Of a stretch of 64,000 nucleotides of DNA, positions 54,432-64,000 are shown piece after piece. The notes below the pieces were generated by a model, which saw only the letters and a list, made by a program, of their open reading frames with translations, had not been told where the DNA came from and did no database searches. A program made the translations under genes and the position numbers. Every line of letters begins with the position of its first letter. Positions within the stretch are counted from its first letter, which is position 1. This DNA comes from Rhizobium sp. Root708 (lineage in GTDB: Bacteria > Pseudomonadota > Alphaproteobacteria > Rhizobiales > Rhizobiaceae): positions 1 to 64,000 of the forward strand of contig NZ_LMHV01000008.1 in assembly GCF_001429725.1 (NCBI RefSeq), read 5' to 3'.

Positions 54432-55448
54432 GTGAAGACGAAGAAGCTTATCAATGCCGGCGAAAAAGCCGTCGACGAGATGCTGGAGGGCATTCTTTCC
54501 GCTCATCCGGATCATCTTTATGCCGTTGACGGCATGCCACGGGCCATCGTCGCCCGTCATGGACCGCGACAAGGTAAGGTCGGGCTCGTCATCGGTGGCG
54601 GCTCCGGACACGAGCCAAGCTTTCTGGGTTTCGTCGGCAAGGGACTTGCCGACGCGGCTGCCGTCGGCAACGTCTTCGCATCTCCTCCGCCTGATCCGAT
54701 CATCGCCTGCGCGACCGCGGTCAACGGCGGAGCCGGCGTTCTGTTCTTGTACGGCAACTATGCCGGCGACGTGATGAACTTCGACATGGCAGCCGAAATG
54801 CTTGCCATGGAGGACCTCGAAGTCAGGACGGTCCTGTCAACCGACGATGTCGCCTCCGCTCCGGCCGATCAGCGCGAGAAGCGCGAGAAGCGCCGCGGCG
54901 TTGCCGGCAACGTGTTCATCTTCAAGGCAGCAGGTGCGGCCTGCGACCTGATGTATTCCTTTGATGAGGTCGAGCGTGTCGCCCGCCGGGCAAACGCGCG
55001 AACCTATACGATGGGTGTTGCGCTTTCCCCCTGCTCGCTGCCGCAGACCCTGAAGCCCAATTTTGCCATTGGCGAGAGCGAGATGGAAATCGGCATGGGC
55101 ATCCATGGCGAACCCGGCGTGGCGCGTGGCGAACTGGCAACGGCGGACGAAGTCACCGACACGCTGCTCGACAAGATCCTCGACGAGATGAAGGCCTCGG
55201 CAGGCGATCGCGTCGCCGTCCTCGTCAACTCGCTGGGATCGACGCCGCTGATGGAGCTATACATCATGATGCGGCGCGTGAAGCAGCGCCTCGATCAGGC
55301 GGGTCTCGTCATTCACACCTCTCTCGTCGGCAACTACTGCACGTCGCTGGAGATGGCGGGCGCTTCGATCACCTTGATGCATCTCGATGACGAACTGCAG
55401 CGTCTGATCGCTCATCCTTGCGACTGCGCGATGTTCAGGGCCGGTTAG
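54432..55448 (+). CDS. DhaK-type kinase subunit, probable L-erythrulose kinase K subunit
   Basis: The 338-residue protein is a DhaK homologue: GGGSGHEPSFLGFVG (substrate site, His60) and the covalent-substrate His225 in EIGMGIHGEPG. DhaK binds a short ketose through a hemiaminal to this His. The start is GTG 54432 after GGGAGGA. Paired with DhaL next door and lying after eryHI, it probably phosphorylates L-erythrulose to L-erythrulose 1-phosphate, as the fused LerK enzymes do; dihydroxyacetone is the other candidate. No PTS-type DhaM is seen. Confidence 0.82.
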   Translation: MKTKKLINAGEKAVDEMLEGILSAHPDHLYAVDGMPRAIVARHGPRQGKVGLVIGGGSGHEPSFLGFVGKGLADAAAVGNVFASPPPDPIIACATAVNGGAGVLFLYGNYAGDVMNFDMAAEMLAMEDLEVRTVLSTDDVASAPADQREKREKRRGVAGNVFIFKAAGAACDLMYSFDEVERVARRANARTYTMGVALSPCSLPQTLKPNFAIGESEMEIGMGIHGEPGVARGELATADEVTDTLLDKILDEMKASAGDRVAVLVNSLGSTPLMELYIMMRRVKQRLDQAGLVIHTSLVGNYCTSLEMAGASITLMHLDDELQRLIAHPCDCAMFRAG

Positions 55449-55463
55449 GAAGAGGGCAAAACG

Positions 55464-56102
55464 ATGCAGATTGAGGTCGTCCGACTGCAGGAGATGTTCA
55501 GCGCGATCGCGCAAGCCATGGCGCGCGAGAAGGAACGGCTCTGCGAGCTCGATGGCGTGATCGGAGACGCCGACCATGGGATCGCAATGGAGCTTGGTTT
55601 TTCCGCGGCGTCAAAGGCTGTCGCCGCACTTGATCCTGCCTCAAGTGACCCGACCGCAGTTTTCAACACCGCGGCCAAGTCATTTCTATCAGCCGTTGGC
55701 GCCTCGTCCGGTCCTCTTTATGCGACGGCGTTCATGCGCGCAGGCGCTGCGGTAAAGGGTAATCTTTTACTTACCGATGACGACATGGTCGACGCCTTCG
55801 AGGCAATGGCGAAGGGCATTCAGGAGCGCGGCAAGGCGGAGCCGGGTGAAAAGACGATGGTCGACGCCTGGGCACCCGCAGCGGCAGCGGCAAGATCCGC
55901 ACAGCTTGAGGGCAAACCGCTTGGCGTTTGCCTGAAGGTCGCATTGGAGGCCGCAACGAGCGGCGCCGAGGCAACAAAGCAAATGGTTGCGACCAAAGGC
56001 CGTTCGTCGCGACTTGGGGATCGCGTCATCGGCCACATGGATCCGGGAGCAGCATCGGCCGTGGTTTTGATCGAAGCAATTTCCCGTTCCATGGACGGTT
56101 GA
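55464..56102 (+). CDS. DhaL-type ATP/ADP-binding kinase subunit
   Basis: The 212-residue protein has the DhaL nucleotide site with the metal-binding Asp cluster (VIGDADHGIAMELG) and the helical-barrel lid (SSGPLYATAFMRAG; GEKTMVDAWAPAAAAA; GRSSRLGDRVIGHMDPGA). It transfers phosphate to the ketose bound by the DhaK partner. It starts 15 bases after dhaK. Because dhaM is absent, direct ATP use is more likely than PTS-driven phosphorylation. Confidence 0.84.
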   Translation: MQIEVVRLQEMFSAIAQAMAREKERLCELDGVIGDADHGIAMELGFSAASKAVAALDPASSDPTAVFNTAAKSFLSAVGASSGPLYATAFMRAGAAVKGNLLLTDDDMVDAFEAMAKGIQERGKAEPGEKTMVDAWAPAAAAARSAQLEGKPLGVCLKVALEAATSGAEATKQMVATKGRSSRLGDRVIGHMDPGAASAVVLIEAISRSMDG

Positions 56103-56221
56103 CGGATGTGAAAGTGGCCTATGCCACCCCTCGGGGGATCGAGGCTACGAAATGACCAGCCTGCGACAGCGGGCGGCGTGCAGGAGCTTGCAATCCCCTC
56201 GACCTCCGAACTATTGTGGCA

Positions 56222-56962
<741 letters not shown>

Positions 56963-56973
56963 AAAGCCATCGT

Positions 56974-56998
56974 ACGGCGGTCATTTTCTGGCCGCCGT
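56974..56998. terminator. Bidirectional terminator between ribH2 and gntR
   Basis: ACGGCGG (56974-56980) pairs with CCGCCGT (56992-56998). On the bottom strand the stem is followed by ACGATGGCTTTTTAC, a usable T-run for the leftward gntR; rightward the run is weaker. It lies between two convergent genes. Confidence 0.65.
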
Positions 56999-57017
56999 TC
57001 TCATCCCGGCAACTGCA

Positions 57018-57740
57018 TCACTTGGAGTAGAGCGCTCTCGAGCGTTCGAGATGTTTCAGAATGGCAGATTCGGAGCCTTCGACGTCCCTTGCTTCCAGGC
57101 GATCGACGATCTCCTCGTGCTCAACGAGCGTGAACTTTTCCTTGCCCGTCCAGATCAGCATTTCCGTGTGATATTGCTTCAACCAGGCAAGCATCGCTTC
57201 GCTGACGGCGACATAGATGGGATTGCCCGAAATCTGCGCGATGCGGGTGTGGAAGTGCATGTCCGCGGCGATGAACTCCTCGGCCTGCCCCAGAGAGTCG
57301 CGCTGACGTTCGATGATCTCCCTGAGGTCGCTGATGTCGGCTTTGGTTGCCCTTTGCGCTGCCTCTCGCGTCATGCCGCGCTCGAAGAAGATACGCGCGG
57401 TTTTCAGATGCTCCAGCGAGTCGGACGACTGTGCCAGCATGATCTTCGCGGTGAGATCGACCTGCTGAAATATCGACCGTGCCGTTAGCTTCAGAACCTT
57501 CGCGCGTTCTCCGTGGGAAATGTTGACGAGCCCCTTGTTCGCCAACGACTGCATCGCCTCCCGGATGGCCGGCCGTCCAACGCCAAACCGCTCCATCAGA
57601 ACGCGTTCCGAAGGCATCTCGTCACCCGGCTGCAATTCGCCTGAGGTGATCATCCGTTCTAGTCGATCAAACACCTCGTCGGACAATTTCCGACGGACGA
57701 TTTGTTCGATGGGTTGGGTCATAAGGTCTCGCTGGCTCAA
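57018..57740 (-). CDS. GntR/FadR-family repressor of the apionate genes
   Basis: The 240-residue protein has a GntR wHTH (VFDRLERMITSGELQPGDEM, then FGVGRPAIREAMQSLANKGL) and an FCD-type effector domain (ADMHFHTRIAQISGNPIYVA). The start is TTG 57740, chosen because GGAGGTGAT lies just upstream (57743-57751); ATG 57722 is the alternative. It is divergent from oiaX. The 21-base operator near 57844 and its copy before apnO (60560) suggest it represses both units; D-apionate or 3-oxo-isoapionate may be the inducer. Confidence 0.86.
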   Translation of the reverse strand: MSQRDLMTQPIEQIVRRKLSDEVFDRLERMITSGELQPGDEMPSERVLMERFGVGRPAIREAMQSLANKGLVNISHGERAKVLKLTARSIFQQVDLTAKIMLAQSSDSLEHLKTARIFFERGMTREAAQRATKADISDLREIIERQRDSLGQAEEFIAADMHFHTRIAQISGNPIYVAVSEAMLAWLKQYHTEMLIWTGKEKFTLVEHEEIVDRLEARDVEGSESAILKHLERSRALYSK

Positions 57741-57833
57741 ATATCACCTCCCTACCATCGTCTCCGTTGCTTCACAAAGCAACGGAGCGAAAATTCATCC
57801 GCACCAAAATTTTGCTTCCCATGAATTGGAATA

Positions 57834-57854
57834 CTCATTATACCAGTTAATGAG
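57834..57854. promoter_or_regulatory. Operator in the oiaX-gntR divergent promoter
   Basis: The inverted repeat CTCATTA-TACCAGT-TAATGAG has perfect 7-base arms. A copy agreeing at 17 of 21 positions lies at 60550-60570 before apnO. Length and symmetry fit FadR-type GntR binding. It sits next to TTGAC (57855-57859), so binding would block the rightward promoter. Confidence 0.75.
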
Positions 57855-57901
57855 TTGACGCCATGACAATTTGATCTGGCGAGAGGAGCAACCGGCATTT
57901 C

Positions 57902-59158
57902 ATGATGATTACCCTGACCTACCGCATCGAGACGCCAGGCAGCGTCGAAGCCATGGCGAACAAGATCGCAAGCGATCAGTCGACCGGGACCTTCGTGCCG
58001 GTTCCCGGTGAGACCGAGGAGCTGAAGGCACGCGTGGCCGCAAGGGTATTGGCTATTCGCCCGCTTGAAGACGCCAACCATCCGACATGGCCCGAGGTCG
58101 CGCCCGGCACGCGCCTGAACCGCGCTGACGTCGACATCGCTTTTCCGCTGGATGCGATCGGAACCGACCTCTCCGCCCTCATGACCATCGCCATCGGCGG
58201 CGTGTTCTCCATCAAGGGCATGACCGGCATCCGCATCGTGGACATGAAACTTCCCGATGCCTTCAGGCACGCGCATCCCGGCCCGCAGTTCGGCATTCCC
58301 GGTAGCCGGCACCTCACCGGCGTCGTGGGGCGACCGATCATCGGGACGATCGTAAAGCCGGCCCTCGGACTGCGTCCGCATGAGACCGCGGAGCTTGTCG
58401 GCGAACTGATCGAATCCGGCGTCGACTTCATCAAGGACGACGAGAAGCTGATGAGCCCGGTGTATTCGCCGCTGAAGGACCGGATTGCGGCAATCATGCC
58501 GAGGATTCTCGATCACGAGCAGAAGACCGGCAAGAAGGTGATGTACGCCTTCGGCATCTCGCACGCCGACCCCGACGAGATGATGCGCAACCATGACATG
58601 GTCGCCAAAGCGGGCGGCAACTGCGCCGTCGTCAACATCAATTCGATCGGCTTCGGCGGGATGAGCTTTTTGCGCAAGCGCTCCAGCCTGGTGTTGCATG
58701 CCCATCGCAACGGTTGGGACGTCCTGACGCGCGATCCGGGTGCGGGCCTCGACTTCAAGGTCTACCAGCAATTCTGGCGATTGCTCGGCGTCGACCAGTT
58801 TCAGATCAACGGTATCAGGGTCAAGTATTGGGAGCCTGACGAAAGTTTCGTGTCGTCCTTCAAGGCTGTCACTACGCCGCTGTTCGACGCTACCGACTGC
58901 CCGCTGCCGGTTGCCGGCTCCGGTCAGTGGGGCGGGCAGGCGCCGGAAACCTATCAGCGGACCGGTCGCACCACCGATCTCCTTTATCTTTGCGGCGGCG
59001 GCATCGTCAGCCACCCCGGCGGCCCGGCGGCCGGCGTTCGGGCGGTACAGCAGGCCTGGCAGGCTGCCGTGGCCGACATTCCCTTGGAAACCTATGCCAA
59101 GGAGCACCCTGAACTTGCCGCATCGATTGCCAAGTTCAGCGACGGCAAGGGCGCGTGA
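57902..59158 (+). CDS. oiaX: RuBisCO-like protein, probable 3-oxo-isoapionate-4-phosphate decarboxylase OiaX
   Basis: The 418-residue RuBisCO-like protein keeps the active-site Lys152 (GTIVKPALGL) and the metal site Lys178-Asp180-Glu181 (DFIKDDEKL), where RuBisCO carries its carbamylated lysine. RLPs of this type act on 3-oxo-isoapionate 4-phosphate: OiaX decarboxylates it to L-erythrulose 1-phosphate, while the related OiaT cleaves it to other products. The DUF1537 kinase and ApnO genes next door and the nearby eryH-eryI favour OiaX. The stop overlaps the kinase GTG start. It is not a CO2-fixing RuBisCO. Confidence 0.83.
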   Translation: MMITLTYRIETPGSVEAMANKIASDQSTGTFVPVPGETEELKARVAARVLAIRPLEDANHPTWPEVAPGTRLNRADVDIAFPLDAIGTDLSALMTIAIGGVFSIKGMTGIRIVDMKLPDAFRHAHPGPQFGIPGSRHLTGVVGRPIIGTIVKPALGLRPHETAELVGELIESGVDFIKDDEKLMSPVYSPLKDRIAAIMPRILDHEQKTGKKVMYAFGISHADPDEMMRNHDMVAKAGGNCAVVNINSIGFGGMSFLRKRSSLVLHAHRNGWDVLTRDPGAGLDFKVYQQFWRLLGVDQFQINGIRVKYWEPDESFVSSFKAVTTPLFDATDCPLPVAGSGQWGGQAPETYQRTGRTTDLLYLCGGGIVSHPGGPAAGVRAVQQAWQAAVADIPLETYAKEHPELAASIAKFSDGKGA

Positions 59159-60495
59159 CGGCAATGGGCAATCCGCTTCTCAGCTATTATGGCGACGACT
59201 TCACCGGCTCTACCGACGTCATGGAAGCCTTGGCGTCGAACGGCATTCCAACCGTGCTCTTCCTCGACATCCCGACGCCCGAAATGCTCGGGCGTTTCGA
59301 GGATTGCCGCGCCATTGGCATTGCCGGAACAAGTCGAAGCGAGACGCCGGAATGGATGCAGGCGCACCTGACGCCCGCATTCGAGTGGCTGAAGTCGCTC
59401 GAAGCCAGCATCTGCCACTACAAGGTTTGCTCGACGTTCGACTCGAGCCCCAAAGTCGGCAACATCGGGAAGGCGATCGAGATCGGTCGTAAAACTTTCG
59501 GTCAGACGACCGTGCCCGTGATTGTCGGCGCGCCGCAGTTGAAGCGCTACACTGCCTTCGGGAACCTGTTTGCCGCCTATCAGGGCCAGATCTTTCGCAT
59601 CGACCGCCATCCCGTCATGAGCCGCCATCCTGTTACGCCGATGCACGAGGCGGATCTGGCGCTCCACCTTGGAGCACAGACGAACATCCCGGTCGCTGTC
59701 GCTGACCTCGTTGCGACCACTGCGCCTAATGCGGATGATCGTATCGACCAGCTGGCTGCGAAGCAGGGCATCCTTCTGATCGACGTCAGTTCGCTCGAAA
59801 ATCAGGAAGCCGCCGGTCGCCAGATGCTGCGTGTCACGCAGCAGGCCGGAGCCTTTGTTGCCGGTTCCTCCGGCGTCGAATACGCACTTCTTGCGGCCTG
59901 GCGCCGGCAGGGTCTCGCAAATGAAAGCACTGCTTTTGCGGAGGTCGGCGCCGTCGATCGCCTGGCCGTTGTTTCCGGCAGCGTGTCGCCCACGACAGAG
60001 CGGCAGATCCGTACCGCTCTCGACAACGGCTTCGCCGGGATCGCCCTCGATCCGGTCGCGCTGGTTTCGGAAAATGGCGAGCGGGCGACGCGAGCGGCAA
60101 TTGCCGCAGGGGCGTCCGCGCTGACAGACGGCCGCAGCGTCATTCTGCACACGGCGCTCGGTCCGAGCGCGGATCGCGGTGTCGATATCGACAAGATCCC
60201 CGGCGCACGCCACCGCCTTGGCCAGTCTCTCGGGCGCATATTGCGCAGCCTCATCGAGCGCGAGGGACTGAAGCGGGCCGTCATTGCAGGCGGCGACACG
60301 TCGAGCCATGCCCTGCAGGAACTGAGAGTGGATGCGTTGACCACCCTTCTGCCGCTCCCCCAGACGCCGGGATCGCCGCTCTGCCTTGCCCACAGTAGCC
60401 ATGAGCCCACGAATGGGCTGCAGATCGCGCTGAAGGGCGGGCAAGTCGGTACAGACGGTTATTTTTCACAGATACGCGATGGGGCGCGAAGCTGA
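59155..60495 (+). CDS. oiaK: DUF1537 four-carbon acid sugar kinase, probable 3-oxo-isoapionate kinase OiaK
   Basis: The 446-residue protein has the DUF1537 N-terminal substrate domain (LLSYYGDDFTGSTDVMEAL, with the catalytic Asp pair) and a C-terminal nucleotide-binding domain (AVVSGSVSPTTERQI; AVIAGGDTSSHALQEL). The start is GTG 59155 overlapping the oiaX stop (GTGA); ATG 59164 would lose three residues. It would phosphorylate 3-oxo-isoapionate at the 4-hydroxyl with ATP. Other family members act on threonate or erythronate; the OiaX and ApnO neighbours decide the call. Confidence 0.83.
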   Translation: MTAMGNPLLSYYGDDFTGSTDVMEALASNGIPTVLFLDIPTPEMLGRFEDCRAIGIAGTSRSETPEWMQAHLTPAFEWLKSLEASICHYKVCSTFDSSPKVGNIGKAIEIGRKTFGQTTVPVIVGAPQLKRYTAFGNLFAAYQGQIFRIDRHPVMSRHPVTPMHEADLALHLGAQTNIPVAVADLVATTAPNADDRIDQLAAKQGILLIDVSSLENQEAAGRQMLRVTQQAGAFVAGSSGVEYALLAAWRRQGLANESTAFAEVGAVDRLAVVSGSVSPTTERQIRTALDNGFAGIALDPVALVSENGERATRAAIAAGASALTDGRSVILHTALGPSADRGVDIDKIPGARHRLGQSLGRILRSLIEREGLKRAVIAGGDTSSHALQELRVDALTTLLPLPQTPGSPLCLAHSSHEPTNGLQIALKGGQVGTDGYFSQIRDGARS

Positions 60496-60549
60496 GATGG
60501 ATCGCGAAATCCCCAAGAATGCGTGCTTCACTAGTGATATGGTGATTGA

Positions 60550-60570
60550 CTCATCATACCAGTTTATGCT
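60550..60570. promoter_or_regulatory. Second copy of the GntR operator, before apnO
   Basis: CTCATCATACCAGTTTATGC followed by T agrees with the oiaX operator at 17 of 21 positions, including the ATACCAGTT core. It lies 31 bases before the apnO start, in the 106-base gap after oiaK. Its right arm is less symmetric, so binding may be weaker. Confidence 0.7.
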
Positions 60571-60601
60571 CCTATCCAGACTACAGAAAAGGTGAGGAAA
60601 C

Positions 60602-62447
<1,846 letters not shown>

Positions 62448-62461
62448 TTGACGTAAAACAG

Positions 62462-62502
62462 CCACAGAGGGTTCGGGAAACCGGGCCCTCTGTGGTCTAT
62501 TT
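62462..62502 (+). terminator. Strong hairpin after the binding-protein gene
   Basis: CCACAGAGGG (62462-62471) pairs perfectly with CCCTCTGTGG (62486-62495) and is followed by TCTATTT. It should stop much of transcription, keeping the binding protein in excess of the DUF2291 protein and ATPase that follow. Confidence 0.78.
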
Positions 62503-62525
62503 CACATAACTTCGAGGTTCATCGC

Positions 62526-63170
62526 ATGTTGAGGATCAGGGGCGCCCTGATCGCCGCTCTCGTGGCGGCGGCTTTGCCTGGCTGCAAGATCATCAAGACG
62601 CCGACTGCCGAGGAAAAGGCACAGGCGGCTGCAAAGGACGCATTCGATCCGAATGCAAAGGTCGAGGCGATCTGGCAATCGCAGGCTGTTCCCTATTTCG
62701 AAAAGCGCGCCGGCGAGCTCAAGGACGTGGCGGCACTGGCCGCGTCGAGCCCGGATCAGGCTGGCGAAAAATACGGAAATCCAAGGAAGCAGGCTAGCTC
62801 GCCTTGGACCTATGCCGTAAAATTCTCCGGCAAGGTAATTGCAGCCGATACGCAATCGCGCGCCGCAACGCTCGATGTCGACGCCGATGGGGACGGCAAG
62901 GCCGATGCCAAGGTGCAGATCGGCCCCGCGCTTCGCGGCACGGCGCTGCGCGACACGCTGGATTTCGTCAACTTCAACGAATTCAAGAACCAGATCGAAT
63001 GGGCTCAGTTCGGCAAGGCCTTCAATGAGAAGGCAAACAAAGCCTTTCTTTCGGCCGTGCCGCGCGATGGACTTGTGGGCAAGACGGTGACGGTCTTCGG
63101 CGCCTTCCCGGTGCCAAGCGGCGGCCAGCTGCCGCTGGTCACGCCATCGGAACTGACGGTGGGGCAATAG
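62526..63170 (+). CDS. DUF2291 lipoprotein linked to the second sugar transporter
   Basis: The 214-residue protein has a lipoprotein signal (lipobox LPGC, Cys20) and a periplasmic DUF2291 domain (GPALRGTALRDTLDFVNFNE; GLVGKTVTVFGAFPVP). The same C-terminal pattern occurs in the membrane-anchored member at 45703-46359, so the domain is anchored in two different ways beside two paralogous transporters. The function is unknown; the constant pairing points to a transporter-assembly or substrate-handling role in the periplasm. It is followed after 2 bases by the ATPase gene. Confidence 0.78.
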   Translation: MLRIRGALIAALVAAALPGCKIIKTPTAEEKAQAAAKDAFDPNAKVEAIWQSQAVPYFEKRAGELKDVAALAASSPDQAGEKYGNPRKQASSPWTYAVKFSGKVIAADTQSRAATLDVDADGDGKADAKVQIGPALRGTALRDTLDFVNFNEFKNQIEWAQFGKAFNEKANKAFLSAVPRDGLVGKTVTVFGAFPVPSGGQLPLVTPSELTVGQ

Positions 63171-63172
63171 CC

Positions 63173-64000
63173 ATGAGCGAAGCCCCCAACAACAACATCA
63201 TCCTTCGCCTCGACGATGTTTCGAAGGTTTATTCGGGTATCGTCGCGGTCAAGCGCGCCAATCTCGAATTGCGGCGCGGCGCGGTCAACGTGCTTGTCGG
63301 TGAAAACGGAGCCGGTAAATCGACCCTGATGAAGATCATCGCCGGCGTCGAACGGCCAACACTCGGCAAAATCATTCTCGACGGCGAGCAGGTTTCCTTC
63401 GACAGCCCGGCTGATGCGCAGGCACACGGCATCGGCATGATTTTCCAGGAACTCAATCTTTTCTCCAACATGTCGGTGGCCGAAAACATCTTCGCCACGC
63501 GCGAGATCACCCGCGGTTTGCGCGGCATCGACCACAAGGCGCAGGTCGAAAAGGCCAATGCATTCCTGAAGCGACTGGATGCCGGCATCGACGCCGGGAC
63601 GATGGTGGAAGACCTTCCTATCGGCCAGCAGCAGCTCGTCGAGATCGCCAAGGCGATGTCGCTGAACGCACGCATCCTGATCATGGATGAACCGACGTCG
63701 GCGCTGTCGGCGGCCGAAGTCGAGATCCTGTTCAAGGTGATCGCTGAGCTGAAGGCGCAAGGCGTCGCCATCGTTTATATCTCGCATCGCCTGGAAGAGC
63801 TGATGCGGATCGGCGATTACATCACCGTGCTGCGCGACGGCCAGATCACCGGCCAGGCGTTGGTCCGCGACATCGACACGCGCTGGATCGTGCGCTCGAT
63901 GATCGGCTCCGACGCCAAGGACTTCGCTAAGTCGGTGGACCATGCGGTCGGCAAGGAAATGTTTCGTGCGGAAGACATCAGTCTTCCCCGTTCGACCGGC
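63173..64000 (+). CDS. Sugar ABC transporter ATPase (RbsA type), 3' part beyond the window
   Basis: The first 276 residues of a two-domain ribose-type ATPase: Walker A VGENGAGKST, Q-loop IFQELNLF, signature IGQQQLVEIA, Walker B ILIMDEPTSAL, H-loop YISHRLEE. The second domain begins near the window edge. It starts 2 bases after the DUF2291 gene. The permease is presumably just beyond 64,000. It is paralogous to the ATPase at 44162-45706. Confidence 0.9.
   Translation, partial: MSEAPNNNIILRLDDVSKVYSGIVAVKRANLELRRGAVNVLVGENGAGKSTLMKIIAGVERPTLGKIILDGEQVSFDSPADAQAHGIGMIFQELNLFSNMSVAENIFATREITRGLRGIDHKAQVEKANAFLKRLDAGIDAGTMVEDLPIGQQQLVEIAKAMSLNARILIMDEPTSALSAAEVEILFKVIAELKAQGVAIVYISHRLEELMRIGDYITVLRDGQITGQALVRDIDTRWIVRSMIGSDAKDFAKSVDHAVGKEMFRAEDISLPRSTG

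Noticed and set aside
57902..59158. True RuBisCO, implying CO2 fixation
   Set aside because: The chain is short for form I/II large subunits, no small subunit, phosphoribulokinase or cbbR gene is near, and the kinase and oxidoisomerase neighbours match the apionate pathway.
57752..59164. A 470-codon bottom-strand frame
   Set aside because: It is antisense to the RuBisCO-like gene, which keeps its active-site residues; the antisense product shows no recognisable domain.
59092..60444. A 450-codon bottom-strand frame
   Set aside because: Antisense to the DUF1537 kinase gene, with low-complexity Arg/Gly/Ala composition and no motif.

Overview
The window reads as a Rhizobiaceae accessory replicon or genomic region (Rhizobium/Sinorhizobium/Agrobacterium type). 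The signs are GC-rich codon use, many ABC sugar transporters, GntR/DeoR/LysR regulators, an eryABCD-eryR-tpiB-rpiB erythritol locus, and a type II lumazine synthase (RibH2) behind an FMN riboswitch. This is inference from gene content; no rRNA or tRNA genes were seen.

Positions 1-24,200 are a decaying patchwork. The end of an IS3-type element abuts a frameshifted peptide-type ABC ATPase. That is followed by a small operon of a hydantoin-racemase-like protein, an amidase and an AMDase/maleate-isomerase-like protein. Next come a MerR/SDR pair, a hydroxyacid dehydrogenase, a frameshifted VOC gene, an HD-domain protein, a GlxA-type regulator and an ISL3-family element that cuts off an EmrB-type pump. 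Then come an EmrA with a LysR regulator, a cold-shock gene, a complete TetR-EmrA-EmrB pump, a broken LysR gene, an SDR, a broken GntR gene, Lrp, an alanine racemase with an internal deletion, DadA and an epimerase remnant. At least eight genes here are interrupted or truncated; I found none in the remaining 40 kb.

Positions 24,200-37,400 hold regulators and a nitrogen/lactam module: a CII-like regulator, a large MHYT-PAS-GGDEF-EAL protein, a FixL/FixJ-like sensor kinase with two response regulators, and the operon lamB/ycsF - kipI::kipA - biotin carboxylase::BCCP - DUF1989, flanked by two GntR regulators. Together the last operon contains every domain of a urea-carboxylase-like biotin enzyme in split form plus a 5-oxoprolinase subunit A homologue.

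Positions 37,700-64,000 form a C4-sugar island. Leftward runs DUF2291 - sugar ABC transporter - DeoR - FGGY kinase - GlpD-like dehydrogenase. Rightward runs eryA-eryB-eryC-eryD-eryR-tpiB(eryH)-rpiB(eryI)-dhaK-dhaL, then an FMN riboswitch and ribH2. After a GntR repressor comes a D-apionate set: RuBisCO-like protein (oiaX), DUF1537 kinase (oiaK), apionate oxidoisomerase (apnO) and a second ABC transporter with its own DUF2291 protein. From known family functions, erythritol (EryABC), L-erythrulose (DhaKL) and D-apionate (ApnO-OiaK-OiaX) should all produce L-erythrulose 1-phosphate. EryH and EryI then convert it to D-erythrose 4-phosphate for the pentose phosphate pathway. Repeated operator-like sequences tie the promoters of each sub-module together.
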